From positions 117,641-181,640 of the forward strand of contig PYST01000039.1 of assembly GCA_003049485.1 (NCBI GenBank): a stretch of 64,000 bases of DNA. The letters run 5' to 3'. Each line of letters starts with the position of its first letter. Position 1 is the first letter of the stretch. Below, piece by piece: positions 13,101-24,051 of this stretch. A program made the translations under genes and the position numbers. A model generated the notes under the pieces. That model was not told the DNA's origin. It saw nothing but the letters and a program-made list of their open reading frames with translations, and did not search any database. Source of the stretch: Ophioceras dolichostomum. Lineage: Eukaryota; Ascomycota; Sordariomycetes; Magnaporthales; Ophioceraceae.

Positions 13101-13665
13101 ATGTCACTCAGCATCTCTGATCCGGCACACACCTGACCCCCAAAATCTGCTTCCAACTGTCGGGGCTGCGTGGGCTGCCGCCTTAAACCACTCACGCCCT
13201 CCCTCTCCCCTCTTTTACCCAAGCAAGTCTTACCACCTACACCCACATGCACACACGCACACCCCCATCACACCCATCACGATTCTCCCTGCACTATTAC
13301 TTTTTTTCCCCTCTCACTCTCCCCCGAACTGCCCCTGCGCGTGTCCCGCCTGCGACCCAACGAAGTCGGGAGTGGAAAGACAAAAATCTCTGCTGCTTGC
13401 CTGTCCTCAGCCTCCTCGCCTCCCCGTTCTCCCCTTACTCCTACGCCTCAGGCAAGCCACAGGAGTGGATGTAGTAATCTCTGCTCTTTCACTTGTACTT
13501 TGGCTCCGACAGTCCAACAAGGCGGCTTTGTTCCAACATACCAGTTCAACATCTCCTCCCCCTCCTCCCGCTGTTGTGCCTCCTGGGAGCCCTGCCGATT
13601 CATGTCCTGCCTTGCAGCCCCCGAGATATCGATAAAGCATCAAACCACACACAACCGCAAGCACC

Positions 13666-13842
13666 ATGCATAGCAGTAGCTCGGATGTCAGATTTACTAG
13701 ACCCCCTTCGGCTTGCCTTCCGACCTGCCTTCCGCGACCCGCCTCTCTCGCAACCACAATAGGGATTCACCACGATCTTGGAATACGGCCGCTAACTCCA
13801 GAGTGCCTCGGAATAGGATTCAGAGTCCGACACCATGCCTAG
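13666..13842 (+). promoter_or_regulatory. Upstream ORF overlapping the YPD1 start codon
   Basis: An ATG at 13666 opens a 58-codon frame whose TAG (13840-13842) lies just inside the YPD1 coding region, so the uORF overlaps the YPD1 ATG (13835) in another frame. If it is in the mature leader, ribosomes would need leaky scanning or backward reinitiation to reach YPD1. A leader intron could remove it. The uORF peptide itself is not recognisable. Confidence 0.35.
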
Positions 13843-14614
13843 CCCGGATCTGGGAGACAATGTCGATAGGGTGACCTTCGACCAGATCCTGGAAATGGAC
13901 GAGAGTGAAGAGGAGCGCGAATTCAGCAAGCCTCTCGTCCTGTCCTTCTTCGAGCAGGCTGAGGAGGCCTTCAACAAGATGGACGTTGCGCTGTATGTTC
14001 CCCCCCTCCGCTCGTCCCCTCCTGCCTTCCATGGCTGTCCATCCTCTCCGCTCATCGCCAACCTCCTCCTGGATCATCTTACCCCTTTCCCCTACACCCA
14101 CATCCCCCACTTCTTGGTCCGCTGCGGCCGTCAACTGGCAGTCATCAGCCCTCTGCCTACAGAGGGAGATGTTGCGTCGGCTTTTGATGGTGTCGCAACA
14201 GGCGAAACGCATCTTGGAGATGGACAGGAAGGAAAAGAGGCATCTTGAGGAGGCCTTACATACTCTTCCTCGATGTCGGCTCCGGGCTCCGGTCTCCGGG
14301 CTCCTGGCTCCATGCTTCAGGCGCACCTCTGCTGACACGGTGGGGGATTCAATAGCAAAAACCGCCAACTCGGGGAGCTATACAGCCTTGGCCATTACTT
14401 GAAGGGCTCCTCAGCGACACTCGGGTTTAACAAAGTCCGAGACAGCTGTCAAGTCATCCAACAGTACGGCAACAAGGTCCAGCTCGACGGCACCCCAGAG
14501 CCGAACGAGGACGTCTGCATTCAGAAGATCACCGAAGCGCTAGCGAAGGCGAAAAAAGATACGGACGAGCTCAAGCGGCTGCTGCAGGTATTCTTCAAGA
14601 TCGAGGCGACCTAA
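13835..14614 (+). CDS. YPD1: Histidine-containing phosphotransfer (HPt) protein YPD1
   Basis: HPt intermediate of the multistep phosphorelay: it receives phosphate from hybrid histidine kinases and passes it to response regulators of the HOG (Ssk1-type) and Skn7-type branches, moving between cytoplasm and nucleus. Two exons, 13835-13992 and 14356-14614, give 138 residues, close to the Neurospora HPT-1 length. The phosphoacceptor is the histidine in SLGHYLKGSSATLG, and the helix before it (FFEQAEEAFNKMDVAL) is typical. The junction CT|C restores ALKNRQLGELYSLGH with the spacing of other fungal YPD1 proteins, which argues for a single intron of 363 nt (GTATGT to ATAG), long for this window. The C-terminal helix ends in KRLLQVFFKIEAT. 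It is a single small gene flanked by a long leader region on its left. Confidence 0.93.
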
Positions 14615-16674
14615 CAAACCCCTTTTCGCGCGCCTCACACACGAATGGCCGATGGTACATACCCACCTACCATCGTCAACAGTCATCCATCCTTTGTGGG
14701 TGCTGTGTTGGGCGTGTGTTCGGAGGAAAAAAAGATCGGCTCAGCAGCATGGCTGCACAAGGGCATTATGGGACGACAGCTTTGCTACTCTTTTTCCTCG
14801 CTCTCTCTACCAACGGAGTGGAAAGGAGATTCAGGACATGAAGAATTCAAAATAAACCAGAAAAAAATTTCAAGAAAAAAGCACAAGGGATGCACGCCAC
14901 CAGTCTTGAGGAGAAGAACCTACAATGATCACTTACTTAGCCCCTATTTTAGTTAAATCGCATCCATCTCTTGTTAACCTTCTCATTCCCCGCCTACATT
15001 CCTAGCCTACAAACTCTCCCTCCATCCCCCTCTTTCTCCTCCCTAGATGCCCATCACAATACTCCCCCTCTGCCTTGGTCCGGATAGCTGCCCACCGCCG
15101 TCTTTTTCCGCCCCTCATCATCAGCGTCACCATTCTACTTATCGCGAAAGACTTGCACGTTCAGACAATTTTGTTGGTCGTTTTGGTGGCTTTCATATTT
15201 AGGACGAAGGACGATGGTGCGCCGTGCATTTACACCCGGGAGAGGAGGACATGAGGTGAGGCGGGAGGAGAATGGCAGTCCAATAGAATCGACAGGTCAA
15301 CGGACGCCGGATTTTGCTCTTCAACCTAGCCTTTGACCACATCCCACTCAAGTAGGCTACGTCGGGCGAACTTCTCTACTCGTTCGGACAGGCAGGGGAG
15401 AAGAGGGGAGATGATCAAATTCAGCATAGGCGGAGCACGGAGTTGTGGAAAGGGGACGACGTACTCGCTTTTGGAATCCTATTTTTTCTTTTCCCCCTTC
15501 TCCCTCCCTCGCTTTGCCTTCTCTTCCTCTTCCCTTTTCTTTCATCTCTCGTTATCTTTCCTCGCCACCACCCCCCCACGACTACTGCTACTGCCATTAC
15601 TGCTTTTTTAGGGCCGCTATAAGTTTTTGATTCAACTCACTGGGGTGAGCTATGCTCGATCATGTTATGCTGACTTGTACTCGAGAGTGATGATGGCTGT
15701 CTGTGATGGGAGCAGAAACATGGATGGTCAAGACTGCCCGCTGGACGGCTGTCTACCTAGAGGACATGACGCAACACTAGGCGAGGTTTTATCCTACCGT
15801 TGCGCGCCCTCTTGGTTCTTCCCTTCGTGCTGTTGAGGGAGAGAGTTCTCAGCTGGGAAGGCCGCTAGCACACCCATGAAAATCCGAGGTGACGTCGTGG
15901 CGTAACTACCCGCTCCTCTGCAGCGACTTTTTGTTCTTTCTTTCTCTGGGGACGAAACGATCATCAAAGGCCGGATTGGCTGTGTACCAATGTCTGCTTG
16001 CATGGACTGCGGTGAGAGCCGCACAGAAGCCAGTAAGTACTTAGGTACCTACTTACCTTGGGTACGAGGGTCCAGGCTCGTCGTGCATATAACTTCGGAA
16101 GTATAAGATTGCGGCATTCATCGGCAGGGACTTTGAGGTTGGACGTTTACGTGTCACGGCATGTAGGTATCTGTGTGCATCGCTCAAAAGGGGGCGGGGA
16201 TCGTCCGTCGTGTGGTGAGCAGAGAGAGACACGCAGAATCGAAGACGTCAGGAAGCAGTCGAATGGTGAAACAGGTTGATGTTAGAGAGAGGAGGGGGGG
16301 AAAAGGAGGAATTTAAGATAGGTAGCCATACTCGAACGAAAAAAAAAATCTCGAGAATTGGCGGGCTGACTCCCTCCTGGAGCGACGATTTAATGAGGAC
16401 CATCGACTCATTCAGGGGTCGAGGCGAAAGTGCGCATTAACGGTTGTTGTTAACTGGAATAGGAGCACCAGGCAGCCATCTCTTAACACCGCAGGCAAAA
16501 AAATTCACTCGACCACCACGAAGAACATCCGTCGGCGAACAACTTATTGACCAAATTATCGGTTCAAACGAGGACGAGGCAAGCCATCGTCAACGGAAGC
16601 AATTGATTTAAATGTATCGGGCACCTCCTTAGGCACCGCGCCTAATAAGCACCTACCTAGTACCTATCTTTGCA
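14615..16674. other. Intergenic region downstream of YPD1
   Basis: About 2 kb with A-rich sequence at 14830-14890 (likely YPD1 3' end signals), a pyrimidine-rich stretch at 15480-15600, and TACCTA-type palindromic motifs at about 16034-16056 and 16640-16668, the latter just before the next start codon. No convincing gene. Confidence 0.55.
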
Positions 16675-17625
16675 ATGGCAGCGACGCCAGCAGCAGCATC
16701 AACACGACCAGCCCTGACGCACTTCCTATGCCTACCGCTAGTCACCCCGGCATCACGACCACAGCTGTCGCGGGCGCTCGAATCGTTCAGGGCGGACGTC
16801 AGCGGCCCATCCGGCAGCCTTTCGGTGCCGGTGCCCGACGGCGCGGTGCGGCCCCTGGGCACGCTGCACCTCACGCTCGGCGTCATGAGCCTTGCGCGGG
16901 CCGAGACGCTGGCGAGGGCGGTTGCTGTGCTGCGGTCGCTGAGGCCGAGGGAGATCTTTGCTGCTGCTGCTGTTGCGGCTCCACCGGCGGTGTCGCGGGG
17001 CCGTGGTGGGGAGGATTCTGGGAGGAATGTAGAGAAGGGCACTGGGAAGGAGAAGGGGATGGAGAAGGAGACGGAGAAGGAGAAGGAGACTGTCGTTGAG
17101 CAGTCGCCGCCGCTGTCGGTGTCGCTGCGTGGGCTTCACTCCATGCAACCTAACCCGTCTAGGGCGTCGGTGCTGTACGCGCATCCTGAGATCCACAGGC
17201 GCTCTGCGGGCGAGGGAGGCGGGCCGACACCACCAAAACCACCGCCGTCCTTGCTGCAGGAGTTCTGCGAGCGAGTTGCTGGAGTGTTCAAGGCTGAGGG
17301 CTTGATGGTGGATGAGGGGCGGCCGCTGCTGCTGCATGCGACGATCGTGAATACTGTTTACGTCCGGGGACGCAGTAGCGGAGGCGGAGGGAGAGGGGGA
17401 GGTAGGGGAAGGGGAGGAGGGAGAGGTGGTCGGGGTGGGGGTGGGAGCAAGAGGGAGAAGGTGACGATCGACGCGAGGGAGATGTTGGACAGATACGAGG
17501 ACTACGTCTGGATGGAGGGTGTGGTACTTGACAGGATCGCGATCTGTAAGATGGGGGCTAAGAAGATCGAGGTGGATGGGGTGGAGGATATGGAGTATGA
17601 GGTCGAGGCTGAGGTTGAGATATGA
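16675..17625 (+). CDS. 2H phosphoesterase-fold protein, AKAP7/ASCC1 type
   Basis: Single exon, 316 residues. The two HxT motifs that define the 2H (LigT/RNA 2',3'-cyclic phosphodiesterase-like) fold are present: HLT at residues 65-67 (LGTLHLTLGV) and HAT at 221-223 (LLLHATIVNT). The opening THFLCLPL and the segment around FKAEGLMVDEGRPLLLHA are typical of the AKAP7 nuclear-localisation-domain family, which also holds ASCC1, so RNA binding or RNA end processing is likely. Both catalytic-type histidines are retained. There are two unusual insertions: a Lys/Glu-rich stretch (about 122-141) and an Arg/Gly-rich RGG-like block (about 230-258) directly after the second motif. The C-terminus, YEDYVWMEGVVLDRIAICKMG, is family-like. 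No intron is needed. The exact substrate is unknown. Confidence 0.82.
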   Translation: MAATPAAASTRPALTHFLCLPLVTPASRPQLSRALESFRADVSGPSGSLSVPVPDGAVRPLGTLHLTLGVMSLARAETLARAVAVLRSLRPREIFAAAAVAAPPAVSRGRGGEDSGRNVEKGTGKEKGMEKETEKEKETVVEQSPPLSVSLRGLHSMQPNPSRASVLYAHPEIHRRSAGEGGGPTPPKPPPSLLQEFCERVAGVFKAEGLMVDEGRPLLLHATIVNTVYVRGRSSGGGGRGGGRGRGGGRGGRGGGGSKREKVTIDAREMLDRYEDYVWMEGVVLDRIAICKMGAKKIEVDGVEDMEYEVEAEVEI

Positions 17626-18665
17626 GCACAGCAAACCACGGAAAAGGGGGTCGTTATCTGATGTCTACTACTTGCACAATATAATAATAGCACATGTATT
17701 GCTTCGGGATGTGTATAGCACAGTTCTACGAGATAGCATCAATAGCTGTCCTGCAGCTGGCTCGTTGAGAGCAACGTCTGAGTGGTATCGGTGAAAGGGG
17801 TTGATCACCGACCACCAGCTATCATAACTGCTGGCGGACTTCACTCAATACACAAGCCCCGGGCCGTCCCGTCCCAAAAGGCAACTTGGCCCGGATACAA
17901 AGCTGATGCCTTGCCCATGCCGAAGGCTGCCGTCGAAACCTCGAGGGTTAAGTTCCAGCTGTTCCTTAGGTCCGTAACCGGAATCTGATGACACGTACTG
18001 TGGGAGGTTGCATGTGGTTCGTTTTGTCGATGGCACGTGCCTGGAATCCCCCGTAGCTGGAATCCCCCGTAGCATTTAGCCTTATAGGCGGTTCCTCACC
18101 GTGTTTCAGCTGATGGGGCCCGCTAAGGTACCTACGCCAGGCCCCCAAAATTCAGCGCCACTAATAGCATCGATGGATGCCATGACCTTCTGCCCGCCAA
18201 GCCACGAAGCCAGGCAACGGCAAAGAGACACGCGAAGGGGTTGCGCGTGAGGTGAGACTCTGTCTCGCTCGTCCCGGTTAGCCGCGGCGGCGACGAACGA
18301 GGTCCACGGGGGAATCCCAAAACATGCTGTCGCCGTCTCTCTTCTCTCTTTTCCGTTGTCGCGAAAACAACGAATCTCTCGCTTTACATTCCTTTCCTCG
18401 TCGCGGCACCAGGCACACACCGAAGAAGGCACGTTGATGGTAGGCGAACCGCGCATAGTCTGACCTTCACTTCAGTACCCCGCACCACACGACACGACCG
18501 CCAGGGGTCATCTCGAAAGAGTGGACGACTGGACAGCCTCCCTCGCTCGCACCCGCGTTTTCTTGTCGGGACTGCTTCTATAGCAATAAGAACAAGATAC
18601 CGAAACACACAATTCTTTCGTTCTCCCTCTAGGCATCCGGCGCTCTCGAAACGCAGAACGGGACC
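17626..18665. other. Intergenic region with a 16-bp tandem duplication
   Basis: About 1 kb. It contains a perfect tandem copy of CTGGAATCCCCCGTAG at 18041-18056 and 18057-18072 and a GGTACCTA motif near 18127. No convincing ORF on either strand. Confidence 0.6.
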
Positions 18666-20911
18666 ATGAACGAAAAACGCCGCGGGGGATCGGGCCTAGC
18701 CGGCACCCCGAGCCACGTCCTCCGCACGACGGCCATGGCCAACTCCTCCTCCTCCTCGAGCCCGGCCGCTTCTTCGGCGTCCCCCGCGTCATCATCCTCC
18801 ACGGCACCCTCCTCCTCCTCCTCATCCTCCTCCAACAACAACAGGAACAGCACCATAATAATAGCCCCCCCTCCACGCGCCGCCCTGCAAGGGCCGTCCA
18901 CGGTCTCGAACACCGCCAACGCGGACGACGGCACCGGCAGCAACAAGACGTCGGGCAGGTCGACGCCCATAAACAGCCTGCGATATAACACCGACGGGGG
19001 CAGCAGCAACACTGGTGGTGGGATCAACAACAATAATAGCAGCAACAGCCATAGTAATCATGGGGTTGGTGGCGGCGGCAGCAACAGCAACAACAACAAC
19101 ATCATCAGCACCATCACCAGCCGCGCAGAAGCCGCCGCCCAAGCCGCAGCCGCCCAAGCGACCCTCGCCGCCTCCGCCGCGCATGCGCAGCTTATCAAGG
19201 AGAAGGACATGAAGATCCACGCCCTCGAGCGCGAGCTCGCGACGATGGAGGCCGAGTTCGGCCGGGAGCTGGACAAGCTCTCGCAGAACGAGTCCGAGGC
19301 GGCGGCGTTCTGGCAGGCGAAGCACTCGTCGCTGAACCAGCAGTTCCTGAGGGCCGACACGGAGCTGAGGCTCCTGCGCAACGAGGTGGAGCTGCGCGAG
19401 GCGGAGAGGGGGGAGCTGGGAGCGGAGTGGGAGGGGATGAGGAGGGAGCTGGCGAGGAGGGACGAGGAGGTGAGGGAGCTGAGGGGGCAGGTCAGGGGGC
19501 TGAAGGATTGGGTTAGTACCAGCACGAGGAACGCGGGAGGGGGGATGGTGCTGAGCGATGAGGTGTTTGCGGAGAGGTTTGCGAGGTTGGGGAATGGGTT
19601 GCAGAATTGGGTGATTGTGAATTTTAGGAGGGCGAGGCTTGGTATGCTTGCTTCCTTTATTCTCTGTCTTCTCTATCTCTCTCTTTTCGTGTTCACTGCC
19701 TACCTACTACCTACCACCTACCCTCCTTCCCTTCCTCTTCGATGTCTATCTTCTGGTGATATAAGCGGGATATCACCTGCGGACCTGCCTACCTGACCCT
19801 TTGTGTTCAGGGGTCAGGGGCTCAGCATTCCGACTCTGAACCCCCCTTTCCTCCCCGAATCCTTGGGCTGGTCGCTTAGTGGTGGAAACGCGACCTCCTT
19901 TCTCCTCTGCCACTTCTCTACCGCCGAAACCTAGTCACCCCGGCTAACATATCATGTTTTTACTACGACAGACCTGTCCAGGGCAAGCGAGCCCATCCGT
20001 GAAGAGCTGAGATCCCTCGTGCCCATGGCCGAGGAGCTCGCACACGCGTCCAAGCTGCACATGCTGCAGTCACTCGTGTCGCGCCTCCTCGTCGAGATGG
20101 TGTTCGACTGCTACTTTGTCGGCTTGACTGAGGAGCAGGCTGCGCAGTTTGTGCAGACTGAGTTGTTGTTGACTTCGTTCGGTAAGTGCTTTTCGTTGCA
20201 TTCTTGCTTATGATATAATTGGTTCCTTTCATCCTACCTACCTGGTACCTATCTACCTAGCGAGATGCAGATGCGGTCCGGTTACTAATGCGGAATATCT
20301 ACTTTTACGCAGCGGGCGGTGCCGGCGGCATGGAAGCCGTCAACCAATGGCGCTCAGCGACCCTCGCCATCCTGAGCAGGGAAGCCCCCCAGCGCATGAA
20401 GGACGAGACGGCCCGGCTGACGGAGCAGGTGGTGGCACGAGTGAACCGGCTCCTGGACGCGGTGACCGTGAGCGCCGCCGATTCAAGCCTTCCTACCTCT
20501 TCGACCTCCGCCTCCTCGACAACAACGACGACGGCAGCAGCAACAAAATCGACAACGCCGACGCCATCACCCGCGGAGGCGCGCGACAACGCCCTGCGCC
20601 AGCTGGTGTCCAGCGCCGTCGACCTCTCGCGGCTGCTGGTGGTGCAGCGCGCGTCGTTCATCGTGCTGATGCCCGAGGTGGCCCCTCCGACTCCGCGCCG
20701 CGGCGGCGGCGGTGAGAGGGCGGTGGCCTTCGACCGCGACACGATGGAGGACGTGGGTGATCGGGACGAGGACTCGCTTGTCGACGCGGAGGTGCGGTGC
20801 GTCACGTTTCCGGGCGTGATCAAGCGTGGGGACGAGAGCGGCGGGGGCTTGATGCAGTACGAGAACGTCATTTGCAAGTGCAAGGTGCTTTGTAGCAGTG
20901 GTCCGGACTGA
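18666..20911 (+). CDS. Uncharacterised fungal coiled-coil protein
   Basis: Three exons: 18666-19641, 19972-20181 and 20313-20911, giving 594 residues. Junctions are in phase: G|GTATGC to GACAG, then G|GTAAGT to CGCAG. The first 140 residues are low-complexity Ser/Asn/Gly with an Ala-rich helix (about 150-170). A strong heptad-rich coiled coil follows (about 175-285, starting IKEKDMKIHALERELATME and passing through LRNEVELREAERGELGAEW). The conserved-looking C-terminal region starts at LGNGLQNWVIVNFRRARL and includes LVSRLLVEMVFDCYFVGLT and MEAVNQWRSATLAIL. It ends with LMQYENVICKCKVLC. The pattern resembles a family of fungal proteins without a known function. No signal peptide or membrane span is evident. 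A second in-frame ATG (18735, MANSSSS) is an alternative start. Confidence 0.82.
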
Positions 20912-23743
20912 AACGCTACCGCGTGCGAGGGGGGCATGAGGGACATGAAAGGGGTCAATTTGGCATGGCTAATATGGCATGGGCGTTCTTGTTGCGATAT
21001 TTATATTTATTGCATCAGCATCTGAGATTCCCATCACATCATGGTCTGGGGGTTTGGGTTTTGGTTCTATTGCAGCTGTATATTCCCGGTATGATTCCAT
21101 TGACTATGACATTATGTTGTACCTACCGAACCTACCTATCTACCAAGTACCTTGATCAACTGGTTAAGCGGATCGCCATGAGAATCTTCACGGCGTATTC
21201 GTCTCGATCGAGAACTAGGAGGAGTTGGCAACTGCTTGATTCTGGCCAGAATTCTTGTTTCCCATCCTATTCCTTTTACTAATCGTCTCTCACTCGAATT
21301 GGTCCTCTACCAGATGGACTCGCTCCCTACTTTGCCTCGGCACCTAAATTCCGGAATGGTTGGTGTCTGGGCACCGGATCGGAACCTCGGGCGGTGATAG
21401 ACAGATCCAGTATCTGTCCATATTCCTTCCCCCTCATACACGAGGAGTGCTTGCCAAGCATACCCAAGTGAGTTTGGGCCGCGATGGAAAGGGTCGTAGC
21501 CAGACGCACTCCGCCCGGCATCGGCATAAATTTTCAAAGATTTTCGCTCGCGCCCGGCTTGCGAGAGAAATGGATCTCCGGAGACAGTCTGGTGGCAGGC
21601 GAGAGAGGCTCCTGGGCGGGAAGATGGGCTCATGTCCTACTTGTCCATGGGTCACTCACTGGCAGTGCTGGTATCTCTTCTCTAGGTACTGCGACGGCTC
21701 CATGCATGTATAATTGCAGAACCAATCATGTCGTCCCCTAAGCTACACGAATGCGTTATTACCCAGTCCTTTTGTTCCCTCCTTCTACTCCTCCACCTGT
21801 ACACGTATTCGATAGATTCGATAGACCCAACAACGCACTCTGCTGCAAATGCAGTAGCGTGTGGGGGACCACCTCAAAGAATATTGTCTCGCCCTCTGTG
21901 TAAGTCGTGATTACCTGTATGGTAGGTATGTACGCCCGTGTATGCGCCTAGGTATGCACCATGCACAATGCCACAGACACAGGACGACCACCACATAAAC
22001 GGACCCGGGACCGGGGCGGGGCGGGTCTGCTCCGAAAGAGCGAGTGACACTCATAAAGCACCGATGCGTTAGTAGGGTCGTAAAATAATAAGAAATAAAA
22101 TGGGGTCTCTGCCAAGTTGTTGGTGAGGAGAAAAAAAGAGGAAGGGGAAAAAAAGATTGGGAGAAATTGAGAAGAGGGGGGGTTGGTCTCGTCTTGAGCG
22201 AGCAGAGCCTCATTTCTCGGGGTTTTCTGCACCCCCCTACTTTTTTTTTGGCCCCTTCTTCCCACACGCCTGGGTCTCTTCCCTCTCTTCTGGCCCTGTC
22301 CTGTCTGTTCCTGTCAACGCAACGCAACGAAAGTGCAGTGCAGCTGTGGCGAAAAGCTGTCACTACCTTAGCTACTTTAAACGTATACATTTTTCTTGAT
22401 GTGTTATTCCTTTTTCACACCCCTTTTGCGGTGATAACCCAAGTATACGGAGCTAAGAGTTCGACTGCTTTCTCTAATATCAGATAGGATCGTGCATTCG
22501 TTTGTGCATTTTCACTTGATTTGACAGAGGAATTTGAACCCCTCCCTATCTATCACAAGCTCTATGGTCCTCAAGCTCGGCAAGTTAGGTGGTATCTGGT
22601 AGGCTTGAGCCCACCGTAGCTCATCATCCAGGTTTCTACTCCCTTACTCCTTCCACGGACTCCTCAAGTTCCCTCAACCCTTGCATCCGCATATCAAGAA
22701 TCTCGCTTTTCTGGGCGGCCACATCACGGCCGTACGTGCCCCAATGACGCGGACTCTGGAAGGAGACAGAGAGAAAGAAATGCTAGACTGACCGCTCCAG
22801 CCGTACCCCTGCATTGCCTAGCCCGACAGCCAACTCGGCCCAGAATCGCTGAAGCGACGCAGCTGCGACGGGGCGATGGCGCCCGGATATTGCGGTGAAC
22901 GTTCAGACACGCAAGCAAGCGCGGGGGTTTAGCAGGGAGGCGTTATGCACGCCCTCTTGGCTAGCTTCGCTTCTTGGGGAAACAGTTCTATAGGGTCCCA
23001 AGGTTGGCATGTTCGGCCTGCTCTAGCTCCAGTCAGTTGCCGAACCGAATGGGTGGGAGTGGGAACACCTTTTTCGTCATGCAGCACCAACAGCACCACC
23101 AGCAGCGAAAGTGCGCGAGCGGAGTAGACAGACCATATTTCTGGTCGGGTCTCGCTTTTGCTCGTTTAGAAGCAAGGAAGAAAAGCAAAAGGGAAAGAAA
23201 GCAAAGTGGTGAGACCCCGGCTCCTCTCCCTTCGAACCTTCGCTACTCCTATACGTCCTGAATAACTACGCCGCACGGTTTGTATGTAGCAACATTGCTT
23301 TATTGGAACCCATCCTCTCTCAGCAAAAAGATGCACATCACTTCACGGACCCGGAAGGGACAGAGGGGAAAGGATGGGGTGTGAGGGTGTGTGACGGAAC
23401 ACGACCTGGTTGGTCTGCCCTATCACAACCAAACCATAACGGCGATCGTCCCTCCTCTTTACACGCACTCACACACTCCCCCTCTTGATATATTTTGTGT
23501 GTGGGTATGCGTTGTCTCTTATTTTGGTGGCATATGCAACCCGTCTTCGGGCTGATTATGGATCCGTCCATCCATTCTCCCCCAGCCGGACCAGATATTT
23601 GCCAATCTTCGGACAAGAAGGAGAGGAGCGGCGAACAGAGGCGGGTTGTATAGTATGTGTACATCGTTGGTAGTGGTGGACCGGGAAAGAGACGTATCGA
23701 CTCGACAGCTGTTTCCTTGGCTTGTGGAAAGTCACCGGCACAC
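20912..23743. other. Intergenic region
   Basis: Left part of a 5.4 kb interval between two plus-strand genes. It carries TACCTA-type motifs at 21120-21150 and A-rich/T-rich runs near 22080-22250. ORFs are short, overlap on both strands and have no recognisable motifs. Confidence 0.5.
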
Positions 23744-24051
23744 TCATTGCCCAGCATCTTCGGTACGTTTCTCTCGCTTGTTGGCCTCCTTGACGATATC
23801 CTCAACGGCAACACTCGGCGGGGATCGAGGCTCCATCGAGGACCCATACAGATGGCCACGAGACTTGAGGTCCAGTGACAACATCAACGGAAGACTAGCC
23901 GAGGCGAGCGAGTGATTTTCTGCGGCGGCCTGCATGACAAGGAAACGAGAAACAAGGAAACAAGCGAGCGAGGGTGAGAAAAGGGCGAGGATGAGGGAAG
24001 GGAAAGTACCTTTGGTAAGTGCAATGGCGTGGGAGTTGATGTGGATAACAT
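23744..24051 (-). CDS. Possible small two-exon gene, 75 residues
   Basis: Candidate only. Exon 1 24051-24010 (14 codons, MLSTSTPTPLHLPK) and exon 2 23929-23744 (62 codons plus stop) join in phase 0 across an 80-nt pyrimidine-rich intron with a weak GTACTT donor and a TGCAG acceptor. Exon 2 has a coding-like, charged end (VAVEDIVKEANKREKRTE) unlike the surrounding noise. I recognise no family. The ATG context is poor and no promoter is visible, so this may be chance. Confidence 0.25.

Larger units (their letters stand above)
5830..13834. other. 8 kb region without a convincing gene
   Basis: No ORF here shows family motifs, sustained GC3 bias or splice-compatible neighbours; the longest (about 600 bp, minus strand near 9000-9600) looks random in composition. 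Visible contents are a TATATATA run near 6192; a CACCCA microsatellite (about 6206-6230); G-rich tracts (6725-7170, listed separately); TACCTAGGTA palindromes (10079-10106) and related motifs near 7790-7885; a T-rich run near 11250; and a strongly pyrimidine-rich plus strand from about 12280 to 13640. The last is probably promoter and leader of YPD1. The size is large for this window and could hide noncoding transcripts. Confidence 0.55.

Noticed and set aside
22525..22560. tRNA B-box-like GGTTCAAATTCC on the minus strand
   Set aside because: The base after the loop breaks the invariant G53-C61 pair and no acceptor or anticodon stem can be drawn.
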